From Hymenobacter guriensis (lineage in GTDB: Bacteria > Bacteroidota > Bacteroidia > Cytophagales > Hymenobacteraceae): DNA of 64,000 nucleotides. The position numbers were made by a program, and so were the translations under genes. Shown one piece after another: positions 41,985-50,741 of this stretch (its first letter is position 1; each line of letters opens with the position of its first letter). The stretch is from the NCBI RefSeq assembly GCF_015773195.1, contig NZ_JADWYK010000005.1, forward strand, positions 248,001 to 312,000, written 5' to 3'. The notes under the pieces are model-generated. The model searched no databases, was not told where the DNA came from, and was given only the letters and a program-made list of their open reading frames with translations.

Positions 41985-44762
41985 TTACACCACCACGTTC
42001 ACCATGCGGCCGGGCACCACAATCACCTTTTTGGCTTCTTTGCCCTCGGCGAAGCGGGCCAGGAAGTCGGAGGCGCGCACGGCGGCTTCGATGTCGGCTG
42101 GGGTGGCGGTGGCTGGGAACTGCAGCTGCTCGCGCACCTTGCCGTTAATGGCCACCGGGTAGTTCACCACGTCTTCCACCAGGTATTCTTCCTTGAACTC
42201 GGGATAAGTGGCCGAGCTGATGGAACCGGGTGCATGGCCCAGCTTCTGCCACAGCTCCTCGGCCAGGTGCGGAGCGTAGGGCGACACCAGTACCACCAGC
42301 GGCTCCAGCACGGCGCGCTTGTGCGTGTCGAGGGCCGTCAGCTCGTTCACCGTAATCATCAGGGCGCTGACGGTGGTGTTGAACGAGAACTTCTCGATGT
42401 CTTCCTCCACCTTGCGGATAGCCTTGTGTAGGGCCTTCAGCTCGGCGGGTTTCGGGGCCTCGTCGGTCACGGCAAAGTCGCCATCCTGGGGGTGGTAGAG
42501 GCGCCAGAGCTTCTTGAGGAAGCCTGCTACGCCGCTCATGCCGTTGGTGTTCCAGGGCTTGAACTGCTCCAGCGGCCCCAGGAACATTTCGTACAAACGC
42601 AGCGCATCTGCCCCGTACTGGCCTACCAATACATCTGGGTTCACCACGTTGAACTTCGCCTTCGACATCTTCTCGACTTCCCAGCCACTCACGTAGCGCC
42701 CGTCATCTTCTAGAATGAATTCGGCATCAGCGTAATCCGGCCGCCACTTTTTGAAAGCTTCGGTATCCAGCACATCATTTGTCAGAATGTTGACATCAAC
42801 GTGCAGTGCAGTGGTCTGATATTGGTCCTTTTTACCAAGCGTCACAAACGTATTAGTGCCGTTGATGCGATATACGAAGTTCGAGCGGCCCAGAATCATG
42901 CCCTGGTTGATGAGCTTCTGGAAGGGCTCCGGAGCAGACACCAAGCCCAGGTCTTTCAGGAAAAGGTGCCAGAAGCGGGAGTAGAGTAGGTGGCCCGTAG
43001 CATGCTCTGCACCACCCATGTATAAATCCACCTGCTGCCAGTATTGCTCGGCTTCCTCGCCCACGAAACGGTCGGCGTTCTGCGGGTCCATGTAGCGCAG
43101 GTAGTACCAGCTGGAACCGGCCCAGCCAGGCATGGTGCTCAGCTCGTACTCGTACTGGCCTTTGTACTTCCAGTCCTTGGCGCGGCCCAGGGGCGGCTCG
43201 CCGGTTTCGGTGGGCTTGTACTCGTCGATTTCCGGGAGCACCAGGGGCAGGTCGGCTTCGGCCACGCCGTAGGCCACGCCCTCCTTGTAGTAAATCGGGA
43301 TAGGCTCGCCCCAGTAGCGCTGGCGGCCAAAGATGGCGTCGCGGATGCGGAAGTTGGTTTTGCCCTTACCGATGCCGCGTGCTTCAAGTTCCTGAATCAG
43401 GGTTTGGGTGGCTTGCTTGTAGCTTTGGCCCTGGATGAGGCCGTGCAGGTACTTGCCTTCCTTGGTCGGGTCGGCCTGCTCGTCAATCTGCTGGGCATCT
43501 ACCACCTGCACAATGGGCAGCTGGAAGTGCTTGGCAAACACGTAGTCGCGCTGGTCCCCGCTGGGCACAGCCATGACGGCGCCAGTGCCGTAGCCGGCCA
43601 GCACGTAATCAGCAATCCAGATCTGGATGGGCTCGTTCGTAAACGGGTTGAGGGCGTAGGCGCCGGTGAAAGCACCCGAAACCGTCTTGGTATCGGCCAT
43701 CCGGTCACGCTCCGAGCGGCGCTTGGTGGCGTCGATGTAGCCCTGAATGGCCTGCTGCTGTTCCGGTGTGGTCAGCTCTTTCACCAACTCGTGCTCGGGC
43801 GCCAGCACCAGGAAGGTGGCTCCGTAAATGGTGTCTACGCGCGTCGTGTACACCTTGATCTGGGCCTGCTCGTGGCCCTGCACGGCAAACGTTACCTCAG
43901 CCCCGATGCTTTTACCAATCCAGTTGCGCTGCATTTCCTTTACCGCGTCGGGCCAGTCGAGGGTGTCGAGGCCCTGGAGGAGGCGGTCGGCGTAGGCCGT
44001 GATGCGCAGGTTCCACTGGGGCATGAGGCGGCGTTCCACGGGGAAGCCGCCCCGCTCCGAGAGGCCATCCTTCACCTCGTCGTTGCTGAGTACCGTACCC
44101 AGGCCGGGGCACCAGTTCACGTAGGTATCCTGCTGGTAGGCCAGGCGGTAGGGGTGCACAGCCTGCAGCTTCTGCTTTTCCGTGAACGACTGCCACTGAC
44201 CGGCCGTAAAGGAGTGGCGCTCCTCCTCATCACCGGCGGCGCGGATGCCCTCACTACCGTTTTGCTGGAACTTGTCGAGCAAGGTTTTGAGCGGCTCGGC
44301 CCGGTTGGTGTCGAGGTTGTACCAGGAGTTGAACAGCTTGAGGAAAATCCACTGCGTCCACTTGTAGTACTGCGGGTCGGAGGTGCGCACCTCCCGGCTC
44401 CAGTCGTAGCTGAAGCCCAGGGAGTTGAGCTGCCGGATATACGTGTCGATGTTCTGCTCCGTGGTCAGGGCCGGGTGCTGGCCGGTCTGGATGGCGTACT
44501 GCTCGGCGGGCAGGCCAAACGAGTCGAAGCCCATGGGGTGGAGCACGTTGTAGCCCTGCAGGCGCTTGTAGCGGGCCACAATGTCGGAGGCAATGTAGCC
44601 CAGCGGGTGGCCCACGTGCAGGCCCGCGCCGCTGGGGTACGGGAACATGTCCAGCACATAGTACTTGGGCTTGTCCGACTGATTCTCAGTCTTAAACGTG
44701 TGATGCTCTTTCCAGTGGGCTTGCCACTTCTTCTCAATATCCTGGGGATAATAGCCGGGCAT
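41985..44762 (-). CDS. leuS: Leucyl-tRNA synthetase
   Basis: LeuRS charges tRNA-Leu. The 925-residue protein has the class I HIGH motif as HVGH (PYPSGAGLHVGHPLGY), the CP1 editing domain with YGTGAVMAVPSGDQRDYVFA (T-rich editing region and the conserved D), WAGSSWYYLRYMDPQN, and the C-terminal anticodon and VC domains. The second signature reads KMSKA (VEKMSKAKFN) instead of the usual KMSKS; that serine is often replaceable, but the change is notable. Length fits bacterial LeuRS. Confidence 0.96.
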   Translation of the reverse strand: MPGYYPQDIEKKWQAHWKEHHTFKTENQSDKPKYYVLDMFPYPSGAGLHVGHPLGYIASDIVARYKRLQGYNVLHPMGFDSFGLPAEQYAIQTGQHPALTTEQNIDTYIRQLNSLGFSYDWSREVRTSDPQYYKWTQWIFLKLFNSWYNLDTNRAEPLKTLLDKFQQNGSEGIRAAGDEEERHSFTAGQWQSFTEKQKLQAVHPYRLAYQQDTYVNWCPGLGTVLSNDEVKDGLSERGGFPVERRLMPQWNLRITAYADRLLQGLDTLDWPDAVKEMQRNWIGKSIGAEVTFAVQGHEQAQIKVYTTRVDTIYGATFLVLAPEHELVKELTTPEQQQAIQGYIDATKRRSERDRMADTKTVSGAFTGAYALNPFTNEPIQIWIADYVLAGYGTGAVMAVPSGDQRDYVFAKHFQLPIVQVVDAQQIDEQADPTKEGKYLHGLIQGQSYKQATQTLIQELEARGIGKGKTNFRIRDAIFGRQRYWGEPIPIYYKEGVAYGVAEADLPLVLPEIDEYKPTETGEPPLGRAKDWKYKGQYEYELSTMPGWAGSSWYYLRYMDPQNADRFVGEEAEQYWQQVDLYMGGAEHATGHLLYSRFWHLFLKDLGLVSAPEPFQKLINQGMILGRSNFVYRINGTNTFVTLGKKDQYQTTALHVDVNILTNDVLDTEAFKKWRPDYADAEFILEDDGRYVSGWEVEKMSKAKFNVVNPDVLVGQYGADALRLYEMFLGPLEQFKPWNTNGMSGVAGFLKKLWRLYHPQDGDFAVTDEAPKPAELKALHKAIRKVEEDIEKFSFNTTVSALMITVNELTALDTHKRAVLEPLVVLVSPYAPHLAEELWQKLGHAPGSISSATYPEFKEEYLVEDVVNYPVAINGKVREQLQFPATATPADIEAAVRASDFLARFAEGKEAKKVIVVPGRMVNVVV

Positions 44763-44889
44763 GGGATTCTGCTGCGTGTGAAAGGGCGAAATTACGCGGA
44801 AATGCCGGGAAAGCGCCGACTCACCAACTCCCTCCCCGAAAAAGGAGGGGGCGAGCCTAACGACGCTGGGTTACGCTGCGGACGCAAGG

Positions 44890-45036
44890 TGTTTCGGGTT
44901 GGTCGTGGGGTGTTTTCGACTGGTCGGAAGGTGTTTCTGAATAGTCGGGAGGTGTTTTTGATTGGTCTTGGGGTGTTTCGTCTTGGTCAGGAAGGGTTTA
45001 TGACTGGTCGGGAGGTGTTTCGTCTTGGTCGGGAAG
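44890..45036. repeat. 21-bp tandem repeat, seven copies
   Basis: Seven exact-length 21-base units of the type TGTTTCGTCTTGGTCGGGAGG follow without gaps. Units differ at several positions (the central TTG/GACT part varies most). The unit length keeps a phase open on the plus strand through the array, but that frame runs antisense to leuS and is unlikely to be a gene. The array lies 128 bases upstream of the leuS start. Confidence 0.88.
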
Positions 45037-45080
45037 GGTTGCAACTCAACGTTGATTGAACCAGGTTTTGGCCATCAGCC

Positions 45081-45200
45081 CGATGTAGAGACGCATACTT
45101 GCGTCCCGTCATTGAACAACAATCGTTGGTACGGCTTCTTTTGAACGACAATCGTTGGTACGGCGCGGCCGATGAGACGCAAGTATGCGTCTCTACATCG
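45081..45200. repeat. 25-bp inverted repeat enclosing two direct repeats
   Basis: Perfect arms at 45081-45105 and 45176-45200 (CGATGTAGAGACGCATACTT and five more bases). Inside, TTGAACAACAATCGTTGGTA at 45112 recurs at 45141 with one mismatch, 29 bases later. The terminal IR with internal repeats has the shape of a small non-autonomous element, but no target-site duplication or transposase was seen. Confidence 0.85.
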
Positions 45201-45220
45201 TTCAAATACCCTTTTGTTGC

Positions 45221-47005
45221 TTATCCCACGTCTACCAGCGGCAGAGTAAAGCGGAAGCTGCTGCCGCAGTCCAACTCACTTTCCACCCAGAGGCGCCCGC
45301 CCTGGGCTTCGATGAACTCCCGGGAGATGCTCAGCCCCAGCCCCGAGCCGCCCTTGTGCCCCGTAGCATTAGGTACGTGGGTGAAGCGCTGGAAAATCCG
45401 CTCGTGGAACTCGGCCGCAATGCCGGGGCCGCAGTCCTGCACGTTGATTTCCACCGCCTCGGCGCGCTGGTTGGCTTGCACCAGCAGGCGGGCACCCCGG
45501 GGCGAGTAGCGGATGGCGTTGCTGAGCAGGTTGATGAGCACCCAGGTGGTCTTTTCCAGGTCGGCGCGGGCCGGCAGGAGGGTGGAAGGCAATTCCACGC
45601 ACAGCTGGAGCTGCTTGTCCTCGATTTGGGGGCGCACCGTATCAATAGCGTAGTTCACTACTTCGGCCAGGGCTACGGGCTGCACGTCGAACTGGATGTC
45701 GGCGCCGGCATCGAGGCGCGATACGGCCAGCAGCTGGCCCACCATACCCAGCAGGCGCTGGGTTTCGTCGCGGATGCCGTCAGCCAGGCGCTGACGTTCC
45801 TCGGCCTCCGTCCGCTCGTCCTGGAGCAGCATGAGGCTGAGCTTGATGCTGGCCAGTGGGGTTTTCAGCTCGTGTGAAATGGTGGCCAGGTAGTTCGACT
45901 TCACCTCGTCCAGCTTCTTGAAGTCCGACACGTTGCGCAGCGCCAGAATGTGGCCCACAAATTCCGTGCGGCCGGTTTCGCGGTTGCGCGTTACGATGTG
46001 GTTGAGCGTGAGCCGGTAGTACGCCGTTTCCCCGTTGGCGTGGGCAATAGTGAGCAGAACCGGCGCGGGCGCCTCCCCGGTTCGCCCCGACTCTGGCTCC
46101 AGCAGCGGCTGGAAAACGTCGTGGAGCAGCGCCGACTCGCGGCGCAAGTCCTCGGCTCGCTGGCCTACCAGCTCGGCGGCCGAGCGGTCCAACAGTTCGC
46201 GCGCCACGGGGTTAGCCAGCAGCACGCAGCCCGCGGGGTCGAGCAGCAGCAAGCCTTCGTCGAGGTGGTCAATGAGGCTTTCCAGGCGGCTGCGCTCAGT
46301 AGCCAGGGCCGCCCGCGTCACGGCACGCTGGTCCTGCAGGTACCCAAAGGCGCGGTTGAGGGCCAGAGCTACGGCGCCTACTTCATCGTTTTTGGCAATG
46401 GATACCTGAGTGGCGGGGCCGGCGTTGGCCACGTCTTCCACGTCGGCGCGGAGGCGGCGCAGGGGGCGCAGCACGGACCGGGGTAGGCGCACCACCAAAC
46501 TCAAGGCCACCAGGCTGCTAAGGACCATGATGAGCAGCACTACGCGCCGGGCTCCGGCCGCTGCCGCCGCAGTTTGCTGGGTCTGACGGTGAAAAGAGGC
46601 CGCGTTCAGGGCCATCATGCGGTGCGTTTCGGCCCGCAGCTGGCGTAGCCGGGCCTGTTGCCGGTCGGTGGGCGACTTGTCATCCACGAGGCGCTGGTAG
46701 TCGGCCACATGCTGAGTGAGCGTGTCCACCAGCTCCAGCTCCCCGGCCTCCGTGATGTTGGCGGCTTCGCGGGTAAGGGCCCGGCGCAGGGCGGTGAGTG
46801 GGGCCGGCTGGGTGGGGGCATCTTCCAGCTGCTCCAGGGCCCGCAGCATCTGCTGACCGTACTCCACGGAGCGGAAATTGGCCTGCTGTACGCCCCGCGT
46901 TCCGCCTTCCAGTTGTCGAATGGTGGAAAACGTGTACCCGCCCAGCCCCAGCAGCAAAATCAGCATCGTGAGGATGCTCAGGCGGATTTTGAGTTTCAGG
47001 GACAT
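45221..47005 (-). CDS. Membrane sensor histidine kinase
   Basis: A 594-residue kinase. The N-terminal helix (SILTMLILLLGLGGYTF) and a second at about residues 157-177 enclose a helical sensor domain. A HAMP domain (about 178-235), a PAS domain (about 240-360, LLLDPAGCVLLANPVA), HisKA with the phosphorylated histidine in ATISHELKTPLASIKL, and an ATPase domain with NLLSNAIRYSP, GPGIAAEF and GGSGLGLSIS follow. It precedes the sigma-54 response regulator at 47224 only in genome order (47224 is upstream on this strand), and the pair almost surely works together. Confidence 0.92.
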   Translation of the reverse strand: MSLKLKIRLSILTMLILLLGLGGYTFSTIRQLEGGTRGVQQANFRSVEYGQQMLRALEQLEDAPTQPAPLTALRRALTREAANITEAGELELVDTLTQHVADYQRLVDDKSPTDRQQARLRQLRAETHRMMALNAASFHRQTQQTAAAAAGARRVVLLIMVLSSLVALSLVVRLPRSVLRPLRRLRADVEDVANAGPATQVSIAKNDEVGAVALALNRAFGYLQDQRAVTRAALATERSRLESLIDHLDEGLLLLDPAGCVLLANPVARELLDRSAAELVGQRAEDLRRESALLHDVFQPLLEPESGRTGEAPAPVLLTIAHANGETAYYRLTLNHIVTRNRETGRTEFVGHILALRNVSDFKKLDEVKSNYLATISHELKTPLASIKLSLMLLQDERTEAEERQRLADGIRDETQRLLGMVGQLLAVSRLDAGADIQFDVQPVALAEVVNYAIDTVRPQIEDKQLQLCVELPSTLLPARADLEKTTWVLINLLSNAIRYSPRGARLLVQANQRAEAVEINVQDCGPGIAAEFHERIFQRFTHVPNATGHKGGSGLGLSISREFIEAQGGRLWVESELDCGSSFRFTLPLVDVG

Positions 47006-47059
47006 GGATATTAGGGCCTTGGGGACTTAGGGTCTTGGATTTTTTGTTCTGCTTCGTCT

Positions 47060-47162
47060 GTCATCCTGAGCAGCGCGAAGGACCTTATGACGATTTAACG
47101 ATGTCGTTCGGGTGTTTATAGCCCGCAGAAGACGCGGAGGTTTTCGCGGAGGGCGCAGAGGA
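47060..47162. repeat. Two-module repeat element, copy 2
   Basis: In opposite orientation to 39163-39253: TCATCCTGAGC and GCGAAGGACCTT first, then CGCAGAAGACGCGGAGG and TTTTCGCGGAGGGCGCAGAGG. It separates the histidine kinase gene from the regulator gene. Confidence 0.75.
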
Positions 47163-47223
47163 AGTGCCGGGGCTCGAGGAGTGGCTGAACGTCAACCAAG
47201 ATTTTAAGACTCTAAATCCCCAA

Positions 47224-48582
47224 TCACAACTCGTACTCCTGCACCTTGCGGTAGAGTGTGGTGAGGCCGATGGCGAGGCGGCGGGCCGCTTCGGTTTTGT
47301 TGCCCTGCACTTGATGGAGTATCTGGCGAATGTGCCGGGCTTCCACCGCGCGCAAACTCTGATCAGTAGGGTCGGCATCGGGGCTGCCGGAGGCGGGCAG
47401 GGTGTGGAACTCGTCGGGGAGGTAGCCGGCGGACAGGGGCTGGTCGGCGGGGGCGAGGATGGCGGCGCGCTCCAGCACGTTTTTCAGCTCCCGCACGTTG
47501 CCGGGCCACTCGTAGCGCTGCAGCAGCTCCACGCACTCGGGCTCCAGGCCGGGCAGGCGCTTGCGCAGCTGGGCCGCGAAATGCTGGAGGAAATGCTGTG
47601 CCAGCGTGGGCACATCGGCGGCGCGCTCCTGCAGGCTGGGCACTAGGATGGTGAAGACGGAGAGGCGGTAGTAGAGGTCGGGGCGGAAGTGGCCGGCGGC
47701 GGCTTCCTGCCGGAGGTTGCGGTTGGTGGCGGCCACAATGCGCACGTTCACGCTGGTGGGCTTGGTGTCGCCGAGCTTGGTGAACTGCCGCGTTTCCAGC
47801 ACCCGCAGGAACTTGGCCTGCACGTTCAGCTCCAGCTCCCCGATTTCGTCCAGAAACAAGGTGCCGCCGTTGGCTTCTTCCAGCAAGCCCTTCTTGTCGG
47901 CCAGTGCGCCCGTAAACGCGCCCTTCTTGTAGCCAAACAGCTCCGATTCCAGCAAGTCCTTGGGGAAAGCCGAGCAGTTCACGGCCACAAAGGATTTGAC
48001 TTTCCGCTCACTGGCTTCGTGAATGGCCTGGGCAAACAGCTCCTTGCCCGCGCCGGTGGGGCCTTCCAGCAGCACGGTGCTATCGGTGGGCGCTACCTGA
48101 CGGGCCAGATCCTGGGCGCGGCGTAAGGCGGGGGCCGCGCCAATCATGCTCGCGAAGCTGAAGCGCTGCCCCATGCGCCGCTCCAGCTCGGCCACGCGGC
48201 GGCGCAGGCGGGATTTTTCGGCGGCCCGCTCCACTACTACCACCAGCTGCTGCTCGAAGTCGCCCTTGGTGAGGTAGTCGAAGGCGCCCTGCTTCATGGC
48301 CCGCACCCCGTCGGGGATGGTGCCAAAGGCGGTGAGCAGCACGATTTCGATATCGGGGGCCTTGGCTTTGAGGCGCGGAATTAAGTCCACGCCGTGGGCG
48401 TCGGGCAGGCGCACGTCCGACACCACCACCAGCACCTCGTCGGCGTGCTGCTGAAGGAGCTCCAGTCCGCGGTTGGCGTCGGGGGCTTGCAGCACGGTGT
48501 AGCCTTCTAGCTCCATTACCCGGGCCAGCAGCTGGCGCAAGCGCGGTTCGTCGTCAATCAGGAGCAGGGTACCGGTGGGCAT
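47224..48582 (-). CDS. NtrC-family sigma-54 response regulator
   Basis: A 452-residue regulator. The receiver domain has D10, D11 and the phospho-acceptor D56 (VVSDVRLPDAHG). The AAA+ domain has Walker A GPTGAGKE, the sigma-54 contact loop KKGAFTGALADK and Walker B GGTLFLDEIGEL. A Fis-type helix-turn-helix (HQVQGNKTEAARRLAIGLTT) ends it. It activates sigma-54 promoters on phosphorylation by the kinase encoded after it; its targets are not known. The gap between the two is 218 bases because of a repeat insertion. Confidence 0.94.
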   Translation of the reverse strand: MPTGTLLLIDDEPRLRQLLARVMELEGYTVLQAPDANRGLELLQQHADEVLVVVSDVRLPDAHGVDLIPRLKAKAPDIEIVLLTAFGTIPDGVRAMKQGAFDYLTKGDFEQQLVVVVERAAEKSRLRRRVAELERRMGQRFSFASMIGAAPALRRAQDLARQVAPTDSTVLLEGPTGAGKELFAQAIHEASERKVKSFVAVNCSAFPKDLLESELFGYKKGAFTGALADKKGLLEEANGGTLFLDEIGELELNVQAKFLRVLETRQFTKLGDTKPTSVNVRIVAATNRNLRQEAAAGHFRPDLYYRLSVFTILVPSLQERAADVPTLAQHFLQHFAAQLRKRLPGLEPECVELLQRYEWPGNVRELKNVLERAAILAPADQPLSAGYLPDEFHTLPASGSPDADPTDQSLRAVEARHIRQILHQVQGNKTEAARRLAIGLTTLYRKVQEYEL

Positions 48583-48882
48583 TTTTAAGATAAATTGAGA
48601 ATTAGTAATGATGAATTGGAGTAGGAGACACTTTGACTTTCTGATTCCTAACCCGGAAACTCAGTACAGCTTGGGTGTTTTTTTCAGTGTAAGGCCAGGG
48701 CGATACAGCGTTAGAATGCGCACTTAGGGAGTGGCAAACTGCCGGGGAATAGGATTCGACGGAAGTTAGATAAGTAAAAGTATGGGGTTGGAGGCTTGGT
48801 AGTAATATGGAGGCAATGGTAGCTATCAGAATCAGAAAGGATGTTGACCGTATTTTTGAAAAATATCTGCTAATCCAGTCGC
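48583..48882. other. Intergenic region between the regulator and the DinB gene
   Basis: A stretch of 300 bases, GC-poor, with no supported gene. Near 48600 it has GAATTAGTAATGATGAATTG, which resembles the AT-rich arm inserted in ispG. The promoter box of the DinB gene lies at its right end. Confidence 0.5.
48851..48858 (+). promoter_or_regulatory. TAnnTTTG -7 box upstream of the DinB gene
   Basis: TATTTTTG, 24 bases before the ATG at 48883. Confidence 0.45.
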
Positions 48883-49437
48883 ATGACGAAAAGAAAATTC
48901 CGAATCAGCTTTGGAAATGCGCAAGACCATTCGGTGGATTACCTCATCGGTATTCTGGAGGATGCGCGTATCACTACCATTCAGTCCATCAACAACTTGT
49001 CTGTTGAGGAATTAGACTGGCAGTACAAAGCAGGATGGAACACTATAGGCGCTTTGTTGGCACATATCATAGCCGTCGAACACTATTTTCGCATCGAATT
49101 CATCGGTGGAAGAAAATTAACAGAAGAAGAAAACGCGAAATGGCTGCCAGCTCTAGACTTAGGGCCTTATGTACCACAATTAATCACCGGCGAATTAATC
49201 GACAGCTACATCGACCGATTAACCGAATCCAGACGGCAACTAGTGGAGGTCTTGAAAACGGTTTCGTTTGAGGAGTTTACCAAACGAATAGAAGACTACG
49301 ATCCGGAAACGGGATGTGATTTAGCGTGGGCCTTGTATCACATGGTGGAAGATGAAATCTACCACCGTGGCCAAATTAGCATCATCCGTAAGCTCTACAA
49401 AGAGCAGCTTGCTATTAACAACTATAGCCAAGCCTAA
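48883..49437 (+). CDS. DinB-family protein
   Basis: A 184-residue four-helix DinB-like protein. The probable metal-site histidines are in GALLAHIIAVEHYFR and DEIYHRGQISI. Bacterial members include thiol-dependent transferases and stress-induced proteins; the substrate is unknown. Codon use is distinctly AT-richer than the neighbours, which suggests lateral acquisition. Confidence 0.85.
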   Translation: MTKRKFRISFGNAQDHSVDYLIGILEDARITTIQSINNLSVEELDWQYKAGWNTIGALLAHIIAVEHYFRIEFIGGRKLTEEENAKWLPALDLGPYVPQLITGELIDSYIDRLTESRRQLVEVLKTVSFEEFTKRIEDYDPETGCDLAWALYHMVEDEIYHRGQISIIRKLYKEQLAINNYSQA

Positions 49438-49538
49438 CTCAGCCGGATCTCATCCTTCAGATTCCCCATGACGCGGTTGAATTCCGGTTCTACTTACTCG
49501 TTTTCGTGCCAGGCCAGTCCCATTCCGGCGAGGTTGTA
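49438..49538 (-). pseudogene. Relic of the 3' end of an ABC ATPase gene
   Basis: On the minus strand this stretch reads YNLAGMGLAWHENE, stop, VEPEFNR, four changed residues, LKDEIRLS, stop. The intact ATPase at 50742 ends with YNLAEMGLAWHEN, EPEFNR and LKDEIRQSA: 25 of 33 positions agree, and the DNA matches over about 95 bases. No upstream part of the gene is visible before the porin stop at 49554. It is a decayed duplicate of the C-terminal tail. Confidence 0.85.
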
Positions 49539-49553
49539 CAGGAGAGCAATACC

Positions 49554-50648
49554 TCAAAAACTCACTGCTACCGACGACGTCACGTTGCCATAAGTGCGGG
49601 CCAGGCCATTATCCTTCGTGTTAAACAGCGGGTCTTTTCCGTGCAGCACGCGGCCTTCCAGGCGGGCCGTAACGTGGGCAGTGGGCGCATAATCCAGGTT
49701 GAGGGAAGCACCGGCCACGCGAAACTGGTTTTCCAGGCCGAGCGGACGGGTATTTTGGATAAGGACGCCGTGAGCGGCCTGATAATACTCCGCGCGGGCG
49801 GTGGCCGCAAGCTGCTTGGTGAATTGGTAGCGGGCCAGGGCGTAGCCGGTGTGCCACATTTCGGCGCGGCGGCCGGGGGCCTGCTGAGCGCCGAGGTCGA
49901 ACAAGGCGGCCAGGCTTAGCCGGGGAGAGGCCGCGTACGTGAGGTAGAAATCGTGGAAATAGCGGCGGCGACGGGCCGAGTCCTGGGGCTGCTCGTTGCC
50001 GAAGAAGGTGCTGCTGTTGAGGAGCAGCTTCTCGGTGGGCTTCCACTGCAGCTGGGTGCCCACGGCTTTACCCCGATTGTTGTCGCGCAGATTTTGCCAG
50101 CCGTTCAGCACCAGCGCCGTAGCCGTAAGCCGGGGCGAAACCTCGTAGGTGAGACGGGCGCCGGCCTCATAGTAGGGCGAGTTTTCGGCGGCCAGGGAGC
50201 GGGTCAGCGTCCAGTTGTCCTTGCTCAGCGCCGATTCCAGGCCGATGTGCGAAGCAAAAATGCCCAGGTCGAGCCAGGCGCGGCGGGTGGGCCGGAAGCC
50301 GGCGTAGGCTTCGTAGAGGTGGCGCAGCACCGGCGGCTCGGCGGCGTAGTTAGCCTCCACGTAGGTGCCGGCGTGCAGGCCCAGCGCGCCGCGGGCGTGC
50401 TCGTCCTGGTAGCGCACGCCCAGCACGGCGTTGTTGAGGGCAAACTCATTGGCGCGGTTATGCGAATACAGAAACGCCGGCCGCTGCGGGCTCCGCCCCG
50501 GAAAATCGTAGCCGTAGTAAGCATCCGCGAAGCCGTACCAAGTGATGGGCGGGATGGGAGAGGCCGTATCGGGGGCGGCCGGAGCAACCTGGGCCACGGC
50601 AGAGGCGGCGAGCAAATAGGTCAGACAGCACAGTAGCTGGAGTTTCAT
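49554..50648 (-). CDS. Outer-membrane beta-barrel porin
   Basis: A 364-residue protein with a signal peptide (LLCCLTYLLAASAVAQ) and a barrel of short strands ending in phenylalanine (TSSVAVSF). The opening ITWYGFADAYYGYDF is characteristic of the BBP2-type outer-membrane porins found next to transporters and nitrogen genes in Bacteroidetes. It is the last gene of the six-gene cluster and would provide the outer-membrane pore for the ABC system. It starts 93 bases after the ATPase stop. Confidence 0.8.
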   Translation of the reverse strand: MKLQLLCCLTYLLAASAVAQVAPAAPDTASPIPPITWYGFADAYYGYDFPGRSPQRPAFLYSHNRANEFALNNAVLGVRYQDEHARGALGLHAGTYVEANYAAEPPVLRHLYEAYAGFRPTRRAWLDLGIFASHIGLESALSKDNWTLTRSLAAENSPYYEAGARLTYEVSPRLTATALVLNGWQNLRDNNRGKAVGTQLQWKPTEKLLLNSSTFFGNEQPQDSARRRRYFHDFYLTYAASPRLSLAALFDLGAQQAPGRRAEMWHTGYALARYQFTKQLAATARAEYYQAAHGVLIQNTRPLGLENQFRVAGASLNLDYAPTAHVTARLEGRVLHGKDPLFNTKDNGLARTYGNVTSSVAVSF

Positions 50649-50741
50649 GGTCGAGAAAGAGTGCGTCGGGCAGAACGCAAGGAAAGCAAGCTAGAATATT
50701 GGTAATGGAAGTGGCCGGGCTGGAAGGCGGACTCCGGGCCC

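Noticed and set aside
43044..45059. 671-codon plus-strand frame with heptad repeats (VFRLGRE type) over leuS and the tandem array
   Set aside because: Antisense to leuS for most of its length; the heptad pattern follows from the 21-bp repeat unit. Kept only as a repeat feature.
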